Numbered from the stretch's first letter, positions 11,155 through 23,415 are shown. The stretch is 64,000 bases of DNA from Azolla caroliniana (GCA_043228905.1 JBHGNT010000001.1:3782001-3846000), one strand, 5' to 3'. Made by a program: numbers and translations. Notes: a model not told the origin generated them from the letters alone.

Positions 11155-13401
11155 CTACATCCCAACTGTTGAATATATATTTTCCATGCAAACGTATGTT
11201 GTAGCACAGTGCACATTTAGTTGTATTGATTGCTCAAATGCCCACCTCCCAAGAGTCACATTCGTCCATTTTCTACAAGCACCCAATATACTTTGGAGTA
11301 GCAGAAGACGATGAAGATGTGGCACCTTGTCCAGCAATGCCTTTGCTTTGTCAAAATCTCCTGCACGGCCAAAAATATCAATCATACATGAGTAGTGTTC
11401 TTCTGTTGGAGTGAGAGAGCAAACTGCACACATTTCATTAAACAGTTTTTCTCCTTCTTCCACCAGACCTGCATGGCTACATGCAGTCAACAAAATGATG
11501 AAGGTAACTAAATTTGGCAGGACACCTTCTATTATCATTTTTCGGTACAGGACAAAAACTTCATTGGCTTGACCCAATTGCCCATATCCAGACACCAGCG
11601 CATTCCAAGATACAACATCCCATGCTGGAAGTTGGTTAAATACTTCGCATGCTTTCTCCATTGCACAGCATTTCGAATACATGCCCACCAATGTATTCCC
11701 AAGCATAAGGTCTTTCTGCAGTAATCCTTGTTTTCTGACCTCTGTGTCTATATCATTACCAATCTGAAGGGATCCAACAATGCCACAAGTTTTCAAAATG
11801 CAGATATAAGTTACTGCATTTGGACATACTCCCATGTCTTGCATATGTCTAAAACATATCAATGCTTCATCATTGTAACCATATTGTGCATATCCTGTTA
11901 TTATGGCATTCCAAGCTCCAACATTTTGTGTTGCAAGCTGCTCAAATACTTCTTTTGCTTTCTCCAATGCACCACACCTGGAATACATTTCCACCAACGC
12001 ATTGCCAAGCATGATATCTTTCAGCAATAACCCTTGCTTCCTAATCTTGCAATCTACATCTTTACCTATTTCCAAAGATCCTGTAATGCCACAAACTTTT
12101 AAAATGCAGATATAAGTTGCCACATCCGGACAGACTCTGTCATCTTGCATCTGTTGAAAGCATTTCAAGGCTTCCCAACCATGTCCATGCTGGGTGTATC
12201 CAGTGATCAAGGCACTCCAAGATACAACATCCCGTGTTGGTAGCTCATCAAATACTTCTCGCGCTTTCTTCAATGCACTACATTTGGAGTACATGTCCAC
12301 CACTGCAGTTCCCAGCATGGTATCTTTCAGCAATAACCCTTGCTTTCTAACCCTTGCAACTATATTCTCCCCGATCTCTATAGACCCCACAATGCCACAT
12401 GCTTTCAAAATGCAGATATAGGTTACCACATCTTCGCAAACTCCCTCGTTTTGCATCTGTGTGAAGCATTTCAATGCTTCATCACTAAGTCCATTTTGGA
12501 CATATCCAGAGATCATGGTATTCCAAGACACAACATCCCGCATTGGAAGCTGTTCAAATACTTTTCGTGCTTTGTCCATTGCAAGGCATTTTGAATACAT
12601 ATCCACAATCGCAGTTCCAAGAAGGAGGTCTTTCTGAAATAATCCTTGCTCCCTGATCTTAGCATCTATTTCTTCTCCAATGTCTAGAGATCCAACAATT
12701 CCACATGCTTTCAAAATGCCAATATAAGTCACTGCATTCGGACAGAATCCGGCATTTTGCATTTGTCTATAGCATTTCAATGCCTCATGACCAAGTCCAT
12801 GTTGGGCATATCCAGAGATAAGTGCATTCCATGATACAACATTCCGGACTGGAAGTTCCTTAAATACTTCTTCTGCTTTTTCCAACATACCACATTTGGA
12901 ATACATGTCCACCAGTGCAGTGCCAATTACAATGTCTTTCTGTAATAACCCTCTCTTTCTAACCTCCGCATGTATATCTTCCCCGATGTTTAGAGATCTG
13001 GCAATCCCACAAGCTTTGAGCACAGATATAAAGGTTACTGTGCTTGGACGAACCCCTGAATCTTGCATCTTCCTGAAGAAATTCAACGCTTCATCACCAC
13101 GCCCATGTTGGGCATACCCTGAGATCAGGGCATTCCAAGTAACAATGTTCTGTACCTCAAGCTGCTCAAAAACTTCTTTTGCTTTGTCCATTGCACCACA
13201 CTTAGCATAAGTTGTAATCAATGCACTGGCAATATAAACATCCTTCGTAATCAAGTATCTTTTGAGAAGATCAGCATGTATCTTTCTCACCTTCAATATG
13301 CTCTTCTCTTTCTGGCATGATTTTAACAGATTCAAAAGTGTAATTTGATCGTGAAATTGCAGTTTCAGCCTTCCATCAATCGGTTTACATGTGGATCCCA
13401 T
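11155..13401 (-). CDS. PLS-class pentatricopeptide repeat protein
   Basis: An uninterrupted 748-codon ORF without introns, as usual for plant PPR genes. It consists of six modules of about 102 residues (306 bp), each with an L/S/P triplet. Diagnostic blocks such as NIVTWNALISGYAQHG and DVVSWNALVSGYGQLG start near residues 85, 187, 289, 391, 493 and 595, alternating with LVDMYSKCG-type and ILKACGIVGSL-type blocks. The C-terminus (about 640-748) has the LLTACSHAGLVEEG and HYSCMIDIFGRAG blocks and an E-like motif ending at NIYSTVGM. No E+ or DYW domain follows. Family knowledge suggests sequence-specific RNA binding in plastids or mitochondria; a transit peptide is not obvious at this start. The modules are unusually alike at DNA level, pointing to internal duplication. 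The target is unknown. Confidence 0.9.
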   Translation of the reverse strand: MGSTCKPIDGRLKLQFHDQITLLNLLKSCQKEKSILKVRKIHADLLKRYLITKDVYIASALITTYAKCGAMDKAKEVFEQLEVQNIVTWNALISGYAQHGRGDEALNFFRKMQDSGVRPSTVTFISVLKACGIARSLNIGEDIHAEVRKRGLLQKDIVIGTALVDMYSKCGMLEKAEEVFKELPVRNVVSWNALISGYAQHGLGHEALKCYRQMQNAGFCPNAVTYIGILKACGIVGSLDIGEEIDAKIREQGLFQKDLLLGTAIVDMYSKCLAMDKARKVFEQLPMRDVVSWNTMISGYVQNGLSDEALKCFTQMQNEGVCEDVVTYICILKACGIVGSIEIGENIVARVRKQGLLLKDTMLGTAVVDMYSKCSALKKAREVFDELPTRDVVSWSALITGYTQHGHGWEALKCFQQMQDDRVCPDVATYICILKVCGITGSLEIGKDVDCKIRKQGLLLKDIMLGNALVEMYSRCGALEKAKEVFEQLATQNVGAWNAIITGYAQYGYNDEALICFRHMQDMGVCPNAVTYICILKTCGIVGSLQIGNDIDTEVRKQGLLQKDLMLGNTLVGMYSKCCAMEKACEVFNQLPAWDVVSWNALVSGYGQLGQANEVFVLYRKMIIEGVLPNLVTFIILLTACSHAGLVEEGEKLFNEMCAVCSLTPTEEHYSCMIDIFGRAGDFDKAKALLDKVPHLHRLLLLQSILGACRKWTNVTLGRWAFEQSIQLNVHCATTYVCMENIYSTVGM

Positions 13402-13546
13402 GTTCTTCTTGTTCTGTCATCACTTTAACAGATCAAGTACACTATTTGGCCACATTTCTACGCTAGCTTGGATCGTCTGGCATGCCCTGTACTTCTCTTT
13501 CTGGCATGGTGTTAAGAATTCAAAAGTATAATTTGATCATGAAACA
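13306..13546 (-). repeat. Duplicated 5' end of the PPR gene
   Basis: The segment 13306-13360, coding for about residues 14-32, recurs upstream of the start codon at 13494-13546 with a few substitutions and indels. Shared words are TCTCTTTCTGGCATG, AATTTGATC and GTGAAA/ATGAAA. The upstream copy has lost its reading frame. The offset is about 188 bp. Confidence 0.8.
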
Positions 13547-13549
13547 ACA

Positions 13550-15628
13550 AGTTTTCATGCGGTTCCCTTTTTTTCTATTTATTTCATGACTTTTAACATA
13601 TTTGAAAGTGATTGTATTAGATCAAGCAAAAACAAAAGTTGGCATTACATCAGCAACAGTTTTACCCATGGAAATCCTGCAAATTGGAGCTTTTTTTAAT
13701 CTTGTAAATCGATGTTAATGCCACCAGGATCCAAGATGGATTCTTCACTCTGTTGTTGTAAACGATACTCCTGAATTCGGGATTTATGACTTTTCTGTGT
13801 TTCGAGCCAAACAAAGATGAAATACGGAGGGTCTGGAAAACGAAGAATTATACACAGAAAACAAAAGGAAACAAGAAGAGAAGAAGAGGGAAGGCAGGTT
13901 TCCTTAGGCTTACCATTGCAATGAGGTCTGACAGCAGAAGTATTGTTGAAGAAACTCAATCCAAGCGGATCGCTGCAGAGAGAGTCTTTGGTGTTGGCTT
14001 GCACTTGAGATGGATTTTTGTTCGAGTGAAGATAATAAGAATTCGTTATGACATGATGATAATAGACTGGTCACTGTAATATACATACTTTAATGTCAAA
14101 TAAACACGTGCACACACATTCTCGAGGACACACTCTTATTACTAATTAGCTCATAAAAACCTTGATTACAAATATGTCCATAAAAAAAATCAACAATTTC
14201 CCTTTCATGGTATCTCGTGTGTGACAAACATAACGCATAAACCGATCTGTTCGAATTTTGGCCCAAATCATAATGCTGAGAGCAGTAACACTCGCCCATT
14301 GCACTTTGTCACTGGTGAATTGAAACATATAAATTTTTTATGAAGTCGGATATTCCAAATCACATGTGTACTAGCCAATGTGTTGTGTCTACTCTACTTC
14401 TTTATATGTCAATCCTTGAATATCTATATTGCATACTAACAAATCCACATAGTTTAGTTACACACGGTAATCCAATAAACTTCGTCGTGGTATGTTCGTT
14501 TAATGAGTCATGGTGGTGCATGTGATGGTGGTGTCCTTCATTACACATGGTCATGCTAAACTAAAAGCATTTGCTATTTATGTTATGTCAAATAACTTTA
14601 ATTTTCGATTGATATATCCAACTTAATCTATTTTTTATGTGATCTCACAATGGCACTTGTAACATATCTACATGTTTTTTTTTTAATGAGAGCACACATT
14701 GTTTTCAAAATATCATAAGCTTTGTTTAGGTTATCGCAAGAATTTCGATAACTTGATATTTTAAAGAAGGCTTTTCAAAGCATTACACTCAAGTGAATCT
14801 CGTATGATAATTATTAACAGGGATTACAAGACTCAAGTGTGGACTTTGCTATTAAAAAGTATAAAGTAGGCTTTGGAAACTATAGAGTAATGCGACAATA
14901 ATAAAAACAACCTTCTTCACGTGATCATAGTATCTCGACCATGCATTATGGAGTGTATTGTGCTACGATATCATAATTGAATCAACCATGGTAGGAGTCG
15001 ATCATTTACTTGTTCATCAATAAACAAATGGAAAATACCAAAATCCCCCCCAAAAAATATAAATATAAAATATCTCTTGTTTGTATTGTATAGCCACTTT
15101 TAGAAAAAAAGACAAGTCCATGAAATTGCTTGATAAAATACACACACAATTATTTTGTTTTGTTTTGTTCTTCGAGCTTCGGGGGCTCATGAGGCATCCA
15201 TATGGCATGAGAGATAGCTTGACTTCATGGCGTTGCATCCTTAGCGGTTATCTCATGTCAGAAGACAAAGAAGCTCCCAAACTCAAATGGTAGAAGCGGT
15301 AGCTAGTGAGAGATTGTGGATTTGCCCCCTAACTAGTTTGGGGAATGTTTGTGGAGGCTCCTATCGAAAATACAACAAAGATGTATCTTCTCAAGGGCCA
15401 ATACCCACGAGAAGATACACGAATGAGGTAATACTTGTTGGACTTGCTCTAGTGTTGTGTGAACACATGTAGCCAGGTGACGAAACATGTTGGGAACAAC
15501 AGTGGTGAGTTTGGGTCCCGGTGGGCTTCCAAGGGAATGCCTCAAGTTAACCCCACCCACATATGGTATTACACGGTATGAGAGTTTGTTTTACACACAC
15601 ACACACACACACACACTCAATGAGCATG

Positions 15629-15659
<31 letters not shown>

Positions 15660-15823
15660 CACACACACATATATTTCATGCACATATATGTGTGTATTAT
15701 GTATATATATATATATATTATAAATTTATAATATATATGTATTGTATAGAGAGAGAGAGTGAGTGAGAGAGACCTTTCTTGAATGGCTAAGGAGACGGAG
15801 GTTCCATAGCCAATCTCACTCAT

Positions 15824-15858
<35 letters not shown>

Positions 15859-16140
15859 GAGCACCATTATTTTTTTACCTCTTTCGCTTCTGCTCTCCCC
15901 GTATCTCCTGTACCCCCTCAGTTTCCTCCCAGTGATTCTGCAAAACTTGGAGAGTCTTTTGATCTTCTTCTCCTTCCGGTAAGGTCTCAATTCAACAGTC
16001 ATTACTTCTTTTGATGTCGTATAATTTTGCTCCTTTAGCACACGAGCCTGCTCATGTTTGATGGAAAAATGCCCGTGAACTAAAATAGGGACAATGAGGG
16101 AGTTTCTTGTCTGTGTAAAGTATTCCATGGATCCGTGCAC
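13550..16140. other. Intergenic with simple-sequence repeats
   Basis: The sequence between PPR (-) and CRK (+) has no recognised gene. A 102-codon ORF on the minus strand at 13696-14004 has no family likeness. Microsatellites are present: (AC)n at 15593-15616, (AT)n at 15629-15656, more TA-rich sequence near 15700-15735, and (GA)n at 15827-15854. The start of the CRK transcript probably lies in the 3' part of this stretch. Confidence 0.55.
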
Positions 16141-16655
16141 AGCTTAATGTTGACGAGTAATGGCTTGACAGGAGGTTCAAAATAAAAGCCTTTTCCGCTT
16201 TTGCTTATGGAGACAAATGGGTCACTATTATGGCATTGTAAGAGCTCAAAAAAACTTGAAAAGATTGGAAAAAGTAATGCAAAGCCTAAAACAAAAGCAT
16301 GTAATAGAAACTTGACGAAGCCTATGTTTTTTCTGTCTAGAGAGCCAACTGGATCAGTGTTTTGGCATCATAAGAGCTTAAAAGCACTCAAACAATCTTG
16401 ATATTTGCAATTGGGGCAGGCAAGTCACCGGTATGGCATTGCAGAAGCTTAAAATAACTTGGAAAGAACAAGTACTAGAATTTTGGAAAAAACTGCAAAA
16501 GCATTACGAAGCTTGAAGAAAATCTTGATCTTTGCCTATAGAGACAAATGGAGCAGTGTCATGGCATCATAGAAGCTCAAAAAATCTTAGAAGAGCTTGA
16601 AAAATCTTTAGAAAAAGCTTGAAGAATAAGAACCGGATCATCTCTTAAGTACACA
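16140..16655 (+). repeat. Degenerate tandem copies of the CRK start region
   Basis: Four clear decayed copies of the DNA around the CRK start codon precede the true one. They lie near 16206, 16339, 16412 and 16539, and a weaker fifth near 16150. The common order is GACAAATGG or GGCAAG, then TCAGTG, then ATGGCAT, then AGAAGCTCAAAAA. The true start at 16653-16700 shows the same order (GGCAAGATGGGTCAGTGC, ATGGCAAAGG). The copies at 16207 and 16546 still have an ATG in register. They open short upstream ORFs of about 32 and 23 codons that begin MGHYYG and MEQCHG, against MGQCYG of the real protein. Confidence 0.75.
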
Positions 16656-16661
16656 GGCAAG

Positions 16662-19164
16662 ATGGGTCAGTGCTATGGCAAAGGTCCATCAAATAAAGAT
16701 TCACATTATAAAAACCATGGTGAAGCTATGGAGAATGCAAACAGAGTCACGAAGCATTCATTTACTGTTTCTCCGTTACCTTCTACAAGCCCTCTCCCTA
16801 CCTTCAACAGTCCATTACCCAGCACAAGTTTTGCTCCTAGCCCAAGTCCTTCTCCTGCTCGATCCACTCCTCGCCGCTTCTTCAAAAGACCCTTTCCTCC
16901 TCCTTCTCCAGCCAAACACATGCAAGCTTCTTTGCTTAAGAGATATGGAGGAAGCAAGGCCAAGGAAAGTTCGATCCCTGAAGGAATTGCTCAGAATATG
17001 CCACTTGAGACTAGTTTTGGATACTCCCGAAACTTCTCGGTCAAGTATGAACTGGGAGAGGAGGTTGGCCGTGGTCATTTTGGGTACACTTGCTCTGCCA
17101 AGGTCAAGAAAGGGGACATGAAAGGCCAGGTTGTGGCAGTAAAAGTCATTGCAAAAGCAAAGGTAGAAGTTCCTATCTTCTTGTTTTGGATTATCGGTGC
17201 TAAATTCCTCTTGTTGAGTCTGAAGAGTATTCGAAAAAACATATTTGGATTTTCATTGCAGATGACAACACCCATCTCTATTGAGGACGTGAAAAGGGAG
17301 GTGAAAATATTGAAAGCATTATCAGGCCACGAGAATTTAGTGGAGTTTTATGATGCATGTGAAGATGACCACAATGTCTACATTGTCATGGAGTATGTGA
17401 TTTATCACTTCATGTTAGGAGGTGTACTAATTTGTGATGTTCAACTGCCTATCCAAATGGAAGAGTTCTACTTCTCTTTAACAAATAAAATAGCCCATTT
17501 AATGTTTAGATGAGCTATCCCTTGATGAACATAGCATAGTATCGATATCCATCAAGTGTTGTGGGCAGCAGGGGTTCCCATCTCTATCTAGCCAGGTTAA
17601 TCAGGTGTCTGCAAGTCATGACCCTTGTAGTGACTAGTTATGTGGCCTGATGTGCTCGAGTCAATGAACCACACATTGTTGAACCAGTTTGTGTTAGCTG
17701 ACATGAAACTGGATTTTTGACTCAGTAAATTGTTGTGAGTACCCATAAGAAATGTAGAAATATAAATGGAGACTGAGCTTTTGTCTTTCATAAATTGGGA
17801 AATGGAAACCCTTAAATTTTTGGCACATTAAAACTTACAGGCATCCCTGCATTTCCACTTCCAATTTTATTTTAATACTTTATATAGTATTGAAAGGTAT
17901 AAATTTTGGCATCACCTTCATTTTCTCATTGATCCAAATAAAACTCTCGAATTTAGCGGCAGGTGACGAAGTATATTGTGATAAAACATAGGAAATGTAT
18001 CCCTTTAACCTTATTATCCACCATATAGTAGCTTGATGGATGCTTTCAATGGGAATATTGACAAGTTGCCATTCATGTTAGTTTCTACTCATCAAAGGAG
18101 AAAACATCATGTAAACTGGCACCGACTCTTTGAAGGATATGCTCATTTCCATTTGGTGCACGTGGAGGAGCCTCTATAGCTAATAAATTTGAATTTTCCT
18201 TCTCTTAAGTTCTGAGTAGTTTGGTGTTGTTGATAATGAGCAAGAGCTGCTGCGCTGGATTCATTTGAATTCTCTCTAGTAGAAGAGAGATCTGTTAATG
18301 GGACATTATGAGGTCAAGGTGTGTAATAAGAAGAAAAAAAATGATTGAGAAAATTATGAAGAAAAAAAGAATTATTATTATTATACTTATTGTCTTGTTT
18401 GATTAACCTTATCAAGCTACCTTATCAAACTAGACTGTTCAACTTACTTATCATGGTGGAGGTTACATACTCAAACAGTGAAACTAATCGTGACATGGTT
18501 ACATTTTTAAACATCAATGATGATGCGGGGCTGCAGTTTTTCATATTAATCATAATTTATGGAAGGGATATTATGATTCCCTTTTCTGAATTCCTGTAAC
18601 ATGCTGATTATGTAGGTTATGTGAGGGAGGCGAACTGTTGGACCGTATTCTATCAAGGTATTCTAGAGGTCTTTTCATATGAACTGTAATCTACGAATCA
18701 TTGTCTAGGTGACATTTGAGTTTGTTACCAGGGGAGGAAGATATTCGGAGGAGGATGCAAAAGTCATTGTTCTACAGATTCTGAGCATAGTATCTTTCTG
18801 CCATTTACAGGGTGTTGCTCATCGAGACCTCAAGCCAGAGGTCGATTATGCTATGCCAATGCTTATTTTGCATATAAAACGAGTTGAATATACTAGTTGC
18901 ACTTTGATTTCTGGAATAATTATGCTGGTTATCTTCTATCACATCTGCCATATAAAAGGCGATGTCATCATATTCAATCTTTGAATTGGGAAAGTAAAAC
19001 TCTAAATCCACTTTTAGAATCAAATCAGTAGTGTACATAATCACAAACTAACAATTTAGAATGCTTTATATATTGAATGGAATATCAGAGCCATTGCTCA
19101 AGAAGTGACCCACAATGTTCAGGTTGCAAATATTAGGTTTATCACTTCACCATCATTTTTACAT

Positions 19165-19216
<52 letters not shown>

Positions 19217-22200
19217 GTGATGCTGTAGAGACAAGCACAGCTTTTTTATACAAATAAAGAGTGAGAGAGTGTGGAAGAGGGAAATTTAGATTTTTCTCTA
19301 GCAGAACTTTCTTTTCAAAACAAAGGATGAGACTGCCCCAATGAAAGCTATAGACTTTGGATTATCTGACTTTGTTAATCCAGGTAACTTGTATGTCTTG
19401 TAACGTAGAATACCAAATTGTTTGATTCTTTCCTTGATGCAAAGATTTTGGAACTGGTTTGTGTAGAGGAAAGACTGACTGATATTGTGGGAAGTGCCTA
19501 CTATGTGGCCCCCGAAGTTCTTCATCGGTCTTATGGCACAGAAGCGGACGTTTGGAGCATTGGTGTGATTACATATATACTTCTATGTGGCAGCCGCCCT
19601 TTTTGGGCTCGAACAGAGTCTGGAATATTTCGAGCTGTCATTCGTACAGATCCGAGTTTCGATGAGATGCCTTGGCCTGATTTATCTCGAGAAGCTAAAG
19701 ATTTTGTTAAATGCCTTCTTAATAAGGACCATCGAAAGAGAATGACTGCTGCTCAAGCATTAAGTAAGCATTCTTGGACTAGTTTGTATTCTTTTTCTTT
19801 TGTGAAAAGATTTTCACGCATCTTGCTCTTCCTTCTGTTTCTGGATGTTGCAGCTCATCCATGGTTAAGAGGAGATCATAAAATTCCTTTGGATATGCTG
19901 ATATATAAATTGATGAAGGCATACCTACGTTCCTCAGCCCTAAAACGTGCTGCACTGAAGGTTTCATCCTACCATATTGTTTTCTATATTTATGTTTAGG
20001 TTTTCCTTATGAGTTATTCAAAGTTTTCATCTCAGATTCTTCTGTTACCTAAGATGGTTTTGTGAACGCCTTTTTTGTTTACTTCATTATGACTAAGTTT
20101 TCCATTTTTATATCATTCCACTTTTCATATCTTCCCTTATTAGTTGATGCAAAACTCGTTGAAATGGATAAGTTTATATAGGAGGTGCCTCATTAGGGTC
20201 TTAGCTTGCAAATTGTTTTTCGTCGTAAATATCAATGCAAAAAGTAAAATGTTGGCAAAGTGAGTGTGTGAGGGTTTGAGCTGTAAGGTTCTGATAGTGG
20301 TTTGGGTAGTTCTGATAGCTCTGGTGTCCATACATTTATAGATAATGCTGCCTCTATCAAATGGCGCAAATAAATAATACTAAATATGGGGCAGTAAAGG
20401 GAAGTTATTCGGTAAAATCTCAAACATAGTCATAGGTTTTATGCTGTTCCCAATCCGAGGACAATTTGTCTGTTCCCTATCCAGACGTATAATGCTTTGT
20501 TCTTATGTGTAGGGCTGTAAATTAAATAAATTTCTACATTCTGTAAATTAAATAATTATAAAAACAACAAAAAAGTGTAGGTTTGAAGTGATTGTTTACT
20601 CATGCAGGCCTTGTCAAGGATACTTACTGAAGACAGTTTAATATACCTGCGGGCACAATACACTTTATTAGAGCCCAACAAGGATGGACGTGTTACTTTG
20701 GAGAATTTTAGAGCTGTATGAATGTATTCACGTTTTGGTTTTATTACATTATTTTATTCATTAGTGCTTGGCATTGAAGACTTGTGTTGTTTGTTGCAGG
20801 CTTTAACAAAATATTCAACTGATGCTATGAAAGAGGCCAAGTTATTCGATCTTTTAAGCTCGGTATGTAGAAGAGTTATGCCTAAAATCTTCAATCTTAC
20901 AGATGCATATCTAAATTCTATGCATAATTTTCTAATTTTGTGTTATGGAGAAGTTCCCACACCATTTGGGGTTTTCGTGCAAGGTAGTTGTGCTCAATAA
21001 TTGAGAGAAACTCTATCAATGGGCCAAAAAATTGATTAAGCAAGACATGGACAGATATATCGACTGCATATTGTGTTGGAAATATATAGCAAGGATAGAT
21101 CTGCACATATATGCACCTCTGGTAATGACATAATAGGAAGTATTTGGATACTATGAAATGCAACTCTAGTGTGTGCTCTCTTGAAATTGGAAAATTTTAT
21201 TATTATTATTGTTTTTTTTCTATGTTCCATCATAGTTTTGTCCAGTTTGGATTATTGTCAATGCAAGAAACATTAACATACTGCTAGAAATTGTAGACCT
21301 GCTGTGCAAGTTGCAAAAGTAACTCTCCTCTGAAAATATGTATTGATATGGGTATAGATAGAGATATTGTCTTCGAACGATCGTTACAAGTTACTCTTCC
21401 TAACTGTGGATGGGGGTTTTAGAATGGTAGAACAACCTTACAAACAAGTGTTACAAAGTACTCTCCCCGTCCATGCGCTTGATTACTTCGTCATGGGTTT
21501 AGCTCATTTGGTCAGGTCATCTGGCTGAGACCGGAACATGTTACCATCAACCCCTGCATTCCAGTGGCATCTAGTATAGTAGTGAATAATGTAGTGAGAT
21601 TTGAACCAAGGTGCATTGTTTACTAGAAACTTAGCTTACCACTAAGGTACATCTCTACTACACAAAAAACGGAGGGAGAGTTCCATTTTTTATTCTTATA
21701 TCTGAAAAATATACTTGGATTATTTATTGGACTCTAGATGGATGCCCTAGCCTTCAAAAAGCTGGACTTTCAAGAGTTCTGTGCAGCTGCAATCAGTGTT
21801 CACCAGATGGAAGCTCTTGAACATTGGGAGCAGTATGCAAGAACTGCGTATGAGTACTTCGAAAGAGATGGAAATCGAGTAATTGATGTGGGGGAACTGG
21901 CTCGTGTAAGCTATCTTTGTGTAATTGCTTCTTTATGCATTTCTAAAGTATGTGCAATAGTGTTTTTATTTCGTGGGATGAAATGCAATATGTTGCAGAC
22001 TTGATAGTAAGATCTGGTTCCACTAAGATTGAATTGCATTGTTGAAAAGAAATCGCTGCATATTTTTATTTTCCAAGAATATACTACATTAGTATTAAGA
22101 AATGCCCTAAGGCTGTACATGAAATATGTACATCTAGGTAATTACCCCCATGATAAGCTCTAACTATCGGCTTAAATAAATACTTCAATGTAGAGTAAAA

Positions 22201-23415
22201 CCACTCTACCTTGTAAAAAATATTCCTTTGTTCCATACGTATTACCTTTCATGTTATCCAAATAACAGTTGAGATTATGCACAATCTTTGTCCAAATCCC
22301 AATAATTATCTTAGCAGGTCTTTCTGTCTCATTTTGGAATACATTCAAACATTTGGCTTTTCAAATATACCAAATAGTGATACTAACCAATTGCCATATT
22401 TCAAGTTTACCAGTCTATATTTGTGATTCAGCGGTATAAATGTTTTTTGCATCAGTCAATGTCTCACAAAAAGAGTATCTGCAACATCCTCTTGTTCATA
22501 TAACATTGGTTGACCTGTTACCGCCGCCGATAATACAGCTCCCCCATGTATACAGTGCCCGAGGATATACTAGTATTAATAGTGTTATAATTTTTTTCTA
22601 TATTGCCATCGCAAAATCACTACTCCACAAACAATGCTTAGCAGTCTCCACTAGATTCGTACAAAAAGGACACATGCTGTCTGCATTCACCCCTTTTCTC
22701 CACCCATTAACTGGTATAGCTCTGTGAATCATTTTCCCTCTCATTTTTATTCCCCAAAACCATTTCCAAAAATTCCTGAGTTGTGGAGAAAGTTCATTCT
22801 GTCTCCAGAAAACATTTGCGGCCGGTTCCTTGCATGATCTAGCACATAATAGTTTCCTACTAATCTTCACAGAATACTGAAAAAAAAGCACCTGGTTTAT
22901 CTGATCTTGAAATGACAGTTTTCAATAAAGTTCTCTAGGATCCCAAGTTAACCTAGATATTGAGCTCCTTTCCAGTCTATACAAATTAGATTAGAAGACG
23001 AATAATCTGTTACATTTATTAAAACATGAAAAGGTGTTAGGCACTTGTCTTGTAGAAAGGATGTGGCTCTACCTAAGGTGAAGAATTAGAAGTAAAAAAC
23101 CACCACTTTGAAGGTGTTTTTTATCTAAAATCTCATGAAAAATTTGCACATTTTTGAAAATGTAAAATATAACAGTGGGAATTGGTCAAAATATTAGAAG
23201 CTGCAAAGTACGTTAAATGCAAGTGAATATCATTAAATGCTAAATTGATTCCTTTGTGTTGTTAATTGTATCAGGAGGTAGGCTTATCAGTTACTGTACC
23301 TGCTCATGTTGTTTTTCATGATTGGGTCCGACGAATGGATGGCAAGCTTAGTTTCACTGGGTTTATAAAGCTTTTGCATGGGGTGACCCCAAGAATGAAT
23401 ACTCCTCGGCACTAA
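16662..23415 (+). CDS. CRK: CDPK-related protein kinase (CRK)
   Basis: Eleven exons give about 581 codons: 16662-17162, 17262-17392, 18616-18657, 18732-18840, 19305-19383, 19467-19763, 19854-19960, 20608-20715, 20800-20862, 21738-21905 and 23275-23415 (TAA). All are GT-AG and in frame. The N-terminus MGQCYG fits N-myristoylation at Gly2 and palmitoylation at Cys4, implying membrane attachment, followed by a Pro/Ser-rich stretch. The kinase domain starts near residue 129. It has the glycine loop GRGHFG, VAVK Lys161, HRDLKPEN at 255-262, DFG at 278-280 with the CRK-typical DFGLSDF, and [11 protein letters not shown] basic calmodulin-binding/autoinhibitory segment lies about 410-435 ([12 protein letters not shown]). 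EF-hand-like motifs follow but are degenerate ([28 protein letters not shown]), as in CRKs that respond to calmodulin rather than binding Ca2+ well. Length matches the family. Confidence 0.93.
19169..19213 (+). repeat. (GA)n microsatellite in CRK intron
   Basis: An uninterrupted GA run of about 45 bp lies in the fourth intron of the CRK gene, about 90 bp upstream of exon 5. Confidence 0.95.
22150..22990 (-). mobile_element. LINE fragment in CRK intron
   Basis: On the minus strand, 22891-22598 encodes a stretch that follows the C-terminal zinc-binding (zf-RVT-like) region of the LINE at 30 kb. Shared blocks are [17 protein letters not shown] against LTKFWKWLWS, and CPFC against the Cys-rich CGMHCGE region. 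Further 3' LINE sequence with stops continues down to about 22150. The piece is 5'-truncated and antisense to the gene, and lies entirely within the last intron (21906-23274), so splicing should remove it. The outer limits are approximate. Confidence 0.75.

Noticed and set aside
13696-14004. 102-codon minus-strand ORF upstream of the PPR gene as a possible 5' exon
   Set aside because: No family likeness and no need for a 5' exon: the PPR ORF has its own ATG, and PPR genes are usually intronless.
15487-15823. ORFs rich in Thr-His and Ile-Tyr repeats
   Set aside because: They are translations of the (AC)n and (AT)n microsatellites.
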